Assembly: GCA_026988445.1 (NCBI GenBank)
Contig: JALSLF010000108.1
Coordinates: 1-23,385, forward strand
Length of the DNA stretch: 23,385 nt
Source of the DNA: Bacteroidales bacterium
Lineage (GTDB): Bacteria > Bacteroidota > Bacteroidia > Bacteroidales > NBLH01
Direction: 5' to 3'
How positions within the stretch are numbered: position 1 is the stretch's first letter; each line of letters begins with the position of its first letter. The notes under the pieces are model-generated. The model had not been told where the DNA came from, did no database searches, and was given only the letters and a program-made list of their open reading frames with translations. Shown here in pieces: positions 7,522-12,477 of the stretch. A program made the position numbers and the translations under genes.

Positions 7522-8169
7522 ATGGAAAACAACGGACATAGTTTAGAAAGTAAAAAAATATCAAATAAACTACCAACAATTGGGACAATCTTTATTTTGG
7601 TTGTTATTATCGGATTCCTTACAATGGAACGTCCAAAGCATGTTTATCGTCTAACTACCGATGAAATGCTTAGTAAAACAATGGCTCATGATTATATCAT
7701 TCGTTTTGATAAGTTTTTTGATATTTATTATAATCATGATAGCCTATATCGCTTTATTGATTTGCGTTCGGCACATGATTATCAGATAGGACATTTACCC
7801 GGAGCAATTAACATTCCTTTAGCAAAGATATTGGATGATGAGTATAAAGACATTGTAAATCAAGACCAAAAAATTAATGTATTTTATTATTCTGACCAGT
7901 GTGGCGCTTGCGGACCATGGATGATTTTAACACAACTGGGGTATAAAAATAATTATGTTTTGGCAGGTGGTTATGATTTTGTAACAGAGCATATAATCAA
8001 TGATTACTCTCCCATGCTTGGAGATTTTTCTGCCGAAAAAGCAAAATATAACTTCAAAGAAGTTATTAATAGTACTGCAGGAGGCGCATCTGCTGCTTCG
8101 TCAGAAGTTTCTGTTCCCGTACCGGTTATTAAGAAAAAGCCTAAGGAAGAAGAAGAGGGTGGTTGTTAA
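7522..8169 (+). CDS. Membrane-anchored rhodanese-fold protein with CGAC motif and C-terminal GGC tail
   Basis: A 215-residue paralogue of the preceding protein. I start at the ATG at 7522, 23 bases after the previous stop; a longer frame begins at a TTG that overlaps the previous gene and is unlikely. A single transmembrane helix spans about residues 18-34, after a basic stretch, so the main domain is periplasmic. The rhodanese fold has FIDLRSAHDYQIGHLPGAINIPL, then NVFYYSDQCGACGPW. The classical catalytic position is Tyr123, but Cys127 and Cys130 form a CGAC pair followed by Gly-Pro-Trp, reminiscent of thioredoxin-like CxxC sites. The protein ends in PVPVIKKKPKEEEEGGC, with Cys215 last. The three cysteines could support dithiol/disulfide or persulfide chemistry with the tail. 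Family membership is clear; the altered active site makes function uncertain. Confidence 0.85.
   Translation: MENNGHSLESKKISNKLPTIGTIFILVVIIGFLTMERPKHVYRLTTDEMLSKTMAHDYIIRFDKFFDIYYNHDSLYRFIDLRSAHDYQIGHLPGAINIPLAKILDDEYKDIVNQDQKINVFYYSDQCGACGPWMILTQLGYKNNYVLAGGYDFVTEHIINDYSPMLGDFSAEKAKYNFKEVINSTAGGASAASSEVSVPVPVIKKKPKEEEEGGC
8116..8166 (+). other. C-terminal PxPxIKKK-EEEE-GGC tail, copy 2
   Basis: Codons for PVPVIKKKPKEEEEGGC immediately precede the stop TAA. Glu and Gly codons differ from copies 1 and 3 (a GAG as the last Glu, GGT GGT for Gly), so the peptide rather than the DNA is conserved. Confidence 0.8.
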
Positions 8170-8220
8170 ATATTATTGGGTTTAAAATAGAATATTTGTA
8201 AAGTATTAAAATTCTGTCAA

Positions 8221-9330
8221 ATGAGAAATAAGATATATTCATTATCGTTAATGTTTTCTTTAATTTTATTATTAGGTACTTCATGTTCAAGTGATCAACC
8301 TAAGAAAAAATTGGTTGAAGAACCTAAAAAAGAAATTAAAGAAAATCAGGCTCTTATTCAATTTTTAGAGCAATCAGGAAACTTCATCAACAGTCATCGT
8401 ATTCCTACACTTATTTCGGCTGATGAGGTTTATGCTAACTTAAAAAAATATTATGTAATTGATTTACGTAGCCATAGTGCCTACGTGAATGGGCATATTG
8501 ATGGTGCTGTAAATGTAGCTAAGGCTGATTTGATTTCATATATGAAGAAAAATGTAGCAGCCGGAACCTATGAAAAAATTGTTTTGGTTTGTTATTCTTC
8601 GCAAAACGCTAGTTTTGCAAGCATGCTTTTACAGTTATTGGGTTATAAAAATGTGTATTCAATGAAATGGGGAATGAGCTCTTGGGATGTCAATAATAAT
8701 AAATGGTTAAATGCAATTTCCGATAAGTATGCTTCAAAACTTGAAACAAAAGATAATCCAAAATTACCCAAATCATCTTTACCGGAAATAAAAACCGGCA
8801 AAACATTGGGCTATGATATCTTGGAAGAAAGGGCAAAAGAAGTATTAAAAAAATCTGATTTTATCATTAAAATTGATAAATTAATGCAAAATCCTTCCGA
8901 TTATTATATAATTAATTATTGGCCTGAATATAATTATCAAAAAGGTCATTTGCCCGGTGCCGTGCAATATACACCAAAACAAAGTTTGAGCCGTGATGCT
9001 GACTTATTAACTTTACCCAAAGACAAAAAAATTGTTGTTTATTGCTATACAGGACAACATGCAGCTATGGTTGTAGCCTACTTACAGGTTTTAGGTTACG
9101 ATGCTTACACCTTAGCTTATGGTGCAAATTCATTTATGCATTCAAAATTAACAAGTTTAAAAATAGGACACGCATTTACACGTAAAGAAATTAAAAACTA
9201 TCCCTTAGTTCAAGGTGAGTTGCCAAGTTTAAAAACCGAAGGAACAACAAATAACTCTATTGAAGAAGAGCCTGCTCCAGTGCCTGTTATTAAGAAAAAA
9301 AAGGTAGAAGAGGAAGAAGGCGGTTGTTAG
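8221..9330 (+). CDS. Double-rhodanese lipoprotein with C-terminal GGC tail
   Basis: A 369-residue lipoprotein. The N-terminus has a basic start, a hydrophobic core and a GTSC lipobox with Cys22 as the lipidated residue. Two rhodanese domains follow: about residues 64-160, with active-site loop CYSSQNA (Cys124), and about 205-310, with CYTGQHAA (Cys275). Both catalytic cysteines are present, unlike in the two upstream paralogues, so this is the best candidate for real sulfurtransferase activity. It could resemble Sud of Wolinella, a periplasmic rhodanese that carries polysulfide sulfur to Psr. The C-terminus is PAPVPVIKKKKVEEEEGGC ending in Cys369. Every cysteine thus has a visible role: lipid anchor, two active sites and the tail. 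It is the last gene before a strong terminator and begins 51 bases after its neighbour. Confidence 0.9.
   Translation: MRNKIYSLSLMFSLILLLGTSCSSDQPKKKLVEEPKKEIKENQALIQFLEQSGNFINSHRIPTLISADEVYANLKKYYVIDLRSHSAYVNGHIDGAVNVAKADLISYMKKNVAAGTYEKIVLVCYSSQNASFASMLLQLLGYKNVYSMKWGMSSWDVNNNKWLNAISDKYASKLETKDNPKLPKSSLPEIKTGKTLGYDILEERAKEVLKKSDFIIKIDKLMQNPSDYYIINYWPEYNYQKGHLPGAVQYTPKQSLSRDADLLTLPKDKKIVVYCYTGQHAAMVVAYLQVLGYDAYTLAYGANSFMHSKLTSLKIGHAFTRKEIKNYPLVQGELPSLKTEGTTNNSIEEEPAPVPVIKKKKVEEEEGGC
9271..9327 (+). other. C-terminal PxPxIKKK-EEEE-GGC tail, copy 3
   Basis: Codons for PAPVPVIKKKKVEEEEGGC immediately precede the stop TAG. Codons again differ (GAA GAG GAA GAA GGC GGT TGT). Confidence 0.8.
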
Positions 9331-9353
9331 TAAATTCGTTTTTTACTTATAAG

Positions 9354-9388
9354 AGCAGTTGGTTTTAATTATCAACTGCTTTTTTTTT
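9354..9388 (+). terminator. Rho-independent terminator of the psr/rhodanese operon
   Basis: AGCAGTTG (9354-9361) pairs with CAACTGCT (9373-9380) around an 11-base loop, followed by about nine T residues. It lies 24 bases after the stop of the double-rhodanese gene and closes the transcription unit that begins before 1812. Confidence 0.9.
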
Positions 9389-9432
9389 GAAAAATCGGAT
9401 GCAAATCTTGTATTTTCTACTGATTTATATCA

Positions 9433-9463
9433 TTGTTTGTATTTCAGTTTCCTATTAAATTTG
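9433..9463 (+). promoter_or_regulatory. Bacteroidota-type promoter for the histidine kinase
   Basis: TAAATTTG at 9456-9463 matches the Bacteroidota -7 consensus TAnnTTTG exactly, and a TTG at 9433-9435 lies 20 bases upstream, the expected -33 spacing. Transcription would start near 9470, only a few bases before the ATG at 9486 and too close for a TTG start at 9474. Confidence 0.6.
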
Positions 9464-9485
9464 TAGTGAATTATTGATATTCGAT

Positions 9486-10478
9486 ATGCAAGAAAATATC
9501 TTCAACTTTTTATTTGAAAACAGTAGCGATGCTATTTTTTTATCCGATTTGCACGGAAATATTATCGAGGTGAATAAAACTGCTTGTGAAATAATGGGCT
9601 ATACAAAGCAAGAGTTAACAAAAATGAATTTTCGTGATTTAAAAACGCCCAAATATCGTCAATCGGTTGGGGAAAATATTCAAAAAATAATTGAAAATAA
9701 ACTTTATACTTATGAGTCAGAACATCTGAAAAAAAACGGGGAGGTTTGTCCTATTGAAATTAAAAGTCGATTAACTGAATATAATAGCAAAACGGTAATT
9801 ATTTCGGTTGCGCGTAATATTATACAGCGTAAAGAATTTGAAAAGCAACTATTGCAAACCATCATTAAAACCGAAGAAAAAGAACGAAAACGCTTTGCAG
9901 CAGATTTACACGATGGTTTAAGCCCGATATTATCCACCATTAAACTCTATGCTGATTTATTAAAAGATGATAATTTAAAAAATACGAATAAACAAGAAAT
10001 ACTTGAAGATATTGAAAACTTATCAGAACTTGCTATATCCACAGCAAAAGAAATAGCGAATAATATAACACCGGGTATTTTAGATGATTTTGGTTTAGCT
10101 GTTGCTGTTAATGAATTTTGTAAGTACGTAAACAATACCAAGAAAATTAATATCGAAGTAAAAACCGATGAATATTTTAATGAAAATAATAAACTTATTG
10201 ACACAGTTTTGTACCAAGCAGTGAAAGAATTAATTAATAATGCAATTAAACATTCGGGAGCTCAAAAATTAAAAATTGAATTAAAATCCAAGAATCAGCA
10301 AATTATCTTGTATTATAAAGATAATGGTAGAGGTTTTGATGTAGATACCATTATGGAAAGTAATACCGGTTTAGGTTTAAAAAATATCATGAATAAGATT
10401 AAAACCATTAAAGGTACTTGTGATTTTTATAGCAAAAAAGGGGAGGGAGTCCGGTTTATGGCGGTAATTAAAAACTAA
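9486..10478 (+). CDS. Soluble PAS-domain sensor histidine kinase (NarX/HisKA_3 type)
   Basis: About 330 residues from the ATG at 9486; a longer frame starts with a TTG at 9474 but sits against the predicted promoter. A PAS domain covers roughly the first 115 residues (NFLFENSSDAIFLSDLHGNI...), with a PAC-like segment before the kinase. The dimerisation and phosphorylation motif is ERKRFAADLHDGLSPILSTI, the HisKA_3 form with the phospho-accepting His in HDGLSP. The ATPase domain has ELINNAIKHSG (N box), DNGRGFD (G1) and GLGLKNI (G2). No transmembrane helix is visible, so it senses a cytoplasmic signal, perhaps redox, gas or a small ligand in the PAS pocket. The response regulator begins 5 bases after its stop, so they form one pair. 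Its position right after the sulfur-reductase operon suggests that operon as a target. Confidence 0.9.
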   Translation: MQENIFNFLFENSSDAIFLSDLHGNIIEVNKTACEIMGYTKQELTKMNFRDLKTPKYRQSVGENIQKIIENKLYTYESEHLKKNGEVCPIEIKSRLTEYNSKTVIISVARNIIQRKEFEKQLLQTIIKTEEKERKRFAADLHDGLSPILSTIKLYADLLKDDNLKNTNKQEILEDIENLSELAISTAKEIANNITPGILDDFGLAVAVNEFCKYVNNTKKINIEVKTDEYFNENNKLIDTVLYQAVKELINNAIKHSGAQKLKIELKSKNQQIILYYKDNGRGFDVDTIMESNTGLGLKNIMNKIKTIKGTCDFYSKKGEGVRFMAVIKN

Positions 10479-10483
10479 TATAC

Positions 10484-11113
10484 ATGGAAATAATAGGAAT
10501 AATTATAGCTGACGATCACCTTATTTTTCGTAAAGGGCTTAGAATTGTTTTAAACGAGATACCTTTTGTTAAAGTTATAGCAGAGGCATCAGACGGGAAT
10601 GAATTGCTTAGCATTTTAAGAAAGAATACAGCAGATATTGTTTTAATGGATATTAACATGCCCGGCATGAACGGAATTGAAGCAACTCAAAAACTTAAAG
10701 ACAAATATCCGGACACAGAGGTAATAGCATTGACTATGCATGAAGAAATCGGCTATTTTAATAAAATGATTGAAGCCGGAGCAAAAGGCTTTTTATTAAA
10801 GAAAACCACTAAAGAACAATTAGAATCTGCCATTAAAGCTGTTTTTTACGGCGAAACTTTTTTCTCCGAAGAATTTGTTTTAAGTACTAAGCCTAAATAT
10901 GTAGCACAAAAAAATACTAATATTGAAATCTCCGAACGCGAAAAAGATGTACTGAAACTTATAGCCAAAGGATATTCTAATCAAGAAATTGCCGATAAAT
11001 TATTTCTTAGCAAACGCACTGTTGATGGTCATAAAGCACGCCTATTTGAAAAAACAGGAGCCAAAAATGCACCTAACCTAATTATGTTTGCACTTAAAAA
11101 CGGATTAATTTAG
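10484..11113 (+). CDS. NarL/FixJ-family response regulator with LuxR-type DNA-binding domain
   Basis: A 209-residue two-domain regulator. The receiver domain has acidic Asp10/Asp11, the phospho-accepting Asp56 in VLMDINMPGMNG and a conserved Lys in FLLKKTT. The C-terminal LuxR/GerE helix-turn-helix begins near residue 147 (ISEREKDVLKLIAKGYSNQEI) and includes the recognition helix LSKRTVDGHKARLFEK. It is the partner of the kinase that ends 5 bases upstream. The likely outcome is phosphorylation-dependent binding to palindromic promoter sites; one candidate palindrome lies at 11413-11430. Confidence 0.93.
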   Translation: MEIIGIIIADDHLIFRKGLRIVLNEIPFVKVIAEASDGNELLSILRKNTADIVLMDINMPGMNGIEATQKLKDKYPDTEVIALTMHEEIGYFNKMIEAGAKGFLLKKTTKEQLESAIKAVFYGETFFSEEFVLSTKPKYVAQKNTNIEISEREKDVLKLIAKGYSNQEIADKLFLSKRTVDGHKARLFEKTGAKNAPNLIMFALKNGLI

Positions 11114-11271
11114 TTTGCCGGTAAATATCACAATAAGGAATATATATTTACTTCTATTCCGAATACAGTTTCCTAAAAAGTCCAACATTTATAATAACTT
11201 GTCTGCCAACAGGCTTATATGTATTTACCTGCATAAACATACTTTCATTTTGTGCAAAATACCTATTTTTA

Positions 11272-11295
11272 TTAAAAGACTTCAATGTCTTTTAA
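11272..11295. repeat. Perfect hairpin after the response-regulator gene
   Basis: TTAAAAGAC (11272-11280) is the exact reverse complement of GTCTTTTAA (11287-11295), with a 6-base loop. It may be a weak terminator for the two-component genes, since the distal arm is T-rich, but no longer T-run follows. The rest of 11114-11400 has no gene I can support. Confidence 0.45.
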
Positions 11296-11412
11296 GTATC
11301 GCTGTTAACTCTTTCGCATACAGTTTGTTACAGTGTGTTGGCTAACATATTTTTATTCTCTCTTTATTTCTGTGTATATAACATTTTGATTTACACTGTG
11401 TTATTAAAGTCT

Positions 11413-11430
11413 TTAGGTATTTATACCTAA
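11413..11430. promoter_or_regulatory. Perfect palindrome upstream of the single-domain response regulator
   Basis: TTAGGTAT (11413-11420) and ATACCTAA (11423-11430) form an 8-bp perfect dyad around TT. It is centred about 54 bases upstream of the start of the -7 element at 11475, a usual place for an activator site. The AGGTA/TACCT half-sites are a plausible regulator target, but the regulator is unknown. Confidence 0.45.
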
Positions 11431-11474
11431 TTTCCGAAGAATAAAATACGCTAGCTTAAAATACTGAGCTGTCC

Positions 11475-11482
11475 TATCTTTG
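11475..11482 (+). promoter_or_regulatory. Bacteroidota -7 promoter element
   Basis: TATCTTTG matches TAnnTTTG exactly. The -33 region is weak (no TTG at the ideal distance), which fits an activator-dependent promoter. It lies 27 bases before the ATG at 11510 and overlaps the alternative TTG start at 11480, which therefore cannot be the start if this promoter is used. Confidence 0.5.
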
Positions 11483-11509
11483 TTATACAAAATAATTAAA
11501 CAAAAAATC

Positions 11510-12007
11510 ATGGAAAAGCCAAAAAAAATTTTAATCGTAGATGACGATATTGATGTAATAAATGTCGTACAAACTATTCTTGAAAACGAAGGTTATCTGG
11601 TAATTACTGCCGGTGGTAAAAATGAAGCGCTTGAAAAAGCAAAACTTGAAAAACCGGATTTGGCAATTTGCGATGTTATGATGAGTACCCAATTTGAAGG
11701 ATTTGAACTGGCAAAAGAATTTACTACACGAGATGAATTTAAAAATATGCCGGTACTTATTCAAACTTCAATAAATGTATTCTCTTCGCCGGATGAGGAT
11801 GCAATGCGTTTTGCACGGAACTACCGAAGCGAAATGAATGATCATGATTTAGATGTTTTACTTGTTGAAAACTTAGAAACCGGTAAAGCAGGAATTGACT
11901 ATAAAAATGAAAAAGGAGAAATTGTTTGGTTGCCGGTAGATGGATTTATTAGAAAACCCGTTAATGCTCAAAAACTTATTGAAACCATAAATAAAGTTTT
12001 ACCATAA
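11510..12007 (+). CDS. Single-domain response regulator receiver protein with an insertion
   Basis: A 165-residue receiver protein from the ATG at 11510. The phosphorylation pocket is present: Asp11/Asp12 (IVDDDID), Asp55 (LAICDVMM), Thr87 in IQTS and Lys149 in RKP. Normal receivers are about 120 residues. The extra length is an insertion of roughly 45-50 residues (about 92-145, from FSSPDEDAM to EIVWLPVDGF) between the Thr motif and the Lys motif. No output domain is present. It may act as a phosphate sink or by protein contact. It precedes the hydrogenase cluster but is separated from it by 220 structured bases, so a link is only suggested by position. Confidence 0.88.
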   Translation: MEKPKKILIVDDDIDVINVVQTILENEGYLVITAGGKNEALEKAKLEKPDLAICDVMMSTQFEGFELAKEFTTRDEFKNMPVLIQTSINVFSSPDEDAMRFARNYRSEMNDHDLDVLLVENLETGKAGIDYKNEKGEIVWLPVDGFIRKPVNAQKLIETINKVLP

Positions 12008-12013
12008 TTTAAA

Positions 12014-12113
12014 ATTTAACCTTAAATCTGCAGCTATGTTCGTAGCGAAAAGCCAAAAGTTGGACAAGTTTTTGGCTTTGCAGTAGAAGATAGTTGTGGA
12101 TTTTAGGTTTAAT
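12014..12113. repeat. Long imperfect inverted repeat (about 100 bp)
   Basis: AACCTTAAATC (12018-12028) pairs with GATTTTAGGTT (12099-12109) with one mismatch, and the perfect 10-bp AAAGCCAAAA (12049-12058) / TTTTGGCTTT (12070-12079) forms the inner stem. Between them, CTATnTTC and its complement GAAnATAG also pair. The whole stretch can fold into one long hairpin right after the receiver gene. It may be a small non-coding RNA, a transcription end or a remnant of a miniature transposable element. Only the pairing is seen directly. Confidence 0.6.
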
Positions 12114-12199
12114 AGTACGCCGGAAAAAGAGCGTTTATATCTGTTATTGACATATCCGATTAACATTCTTTGACATAGCCATATCATATCCGGCGTACT
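12114..12199. repeat. Inverted repeat AGTACGCCGGA...TCCGGCGTACT flanking 64 bases
   Basis: AGTACGCCGGA (12114-12124) and TCCGGCGTACT (12189-12199) are perfect 11-bp inverted repeats, GC-rich against an AT-rich background, and a T-run follows (12199-12203). It starts exactly where the previous imperfect hairpin ends. Inside are two direct repeats, TTGACATATCC (12147-12157) and TTGACATAGCC (12170-12180), 23 bases apart. The downstream arm overlaps TACTTTTT (12196-12203), a near match to a -7 element for the hydrogenase cluster. It could be a promoter and operator region, a terminator or attenuator, or the termini of a small mobile element. Confidence 0.6.
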
Positions 12200-12228
12200 T
12201 TTTAAAAACTCTTCAAATCTTTTCTGTA

Positions 12229-12474
12229 ATGGTTGAAAAATTCGAAATAGTTATTTGTATGGGTAGTGCTTGCTTTTCGCGAGGAAGTAAGAAAATTGCC
12301 GATACAGTAAATGAATATTTCGGTAACAACATTCCTGAAAATGTATTTTTAAGAGGCAGTTTATGTACGGGAAATTGTGAAAACGGACCGGTTATGATAG
12401 TTAATGAGCAAGTTTTTAAGGACTTGGACGAAAATAAAGTTTTTGAAATATTAGATCAATTTAATTTAAAATAA
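12229..12474 (+). CDS. Small thioredoxin-like [2Fe-2S] ferredoxin
   Basis: An 81-residue thioredoxin-fold [2Fe-2S] protein similar to the C-terminal half of NuoE/HndA and to COG3411 ferredoxins. The four ligands are Cys10 and Cys15 (ICMGSACFSRGS) and Cys46 and Cys50 (SLCTGNCENGP). It lacks the N-terminal helical bundle of full NuoE-type subunits (about 150-170 residues), so it is not a complete HydC/HndA. It is followed after only 3 bases by the PAS-containing hydrogenase homologue, and probably delivers electrons to it or reports redox state. Confidence 0.87.
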   Translation: MVEKFEIVICMGSACFSRGSKKIADTVNEYFGNNIPENVFLRGSLCTGNCENGPVMIVNEQVFKDLDENKVFEILDQFNLK

Positions 12475-12477
12475 GCT

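Noticed and set aside
7522..9330. GGC tail as a ThiS/QbsE-like sulfur-carrier terminus needing cleavage after Gly-Gly
   Set aside because: Those carriers are small cytoplasmic ubiquitin-fold proteins with JAMM-type or adenylating partners nearby; these are exported rhodaneses and no such partner is in the window.
6848..9330. Terminal Cys as a remnant of a selenocysteine or of a frameshift
   Set aside because: Codons are TGC/TGT followed directly by TAA or TAG in all three genes and the tail is conserved in peptide, so no recoding or frameshift is needed.
11115..11345. 76-residue + strand ORF after the NarL-type regulator
   Set aside because: No recognisable domain, odd composition rich in Ile/Tyr/Cys, and its sequence contains the perfect hairpin at 11272-11295; it looks like open intergenic AT-rich sequence.
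12018..12109. CRISPR or tRNA-like structure in the receiver-hydrogenase gap
   Set aside because: There is no repeated unit array and no cloverleaf or CCA-type end; it is a single long imperfect hairpin.
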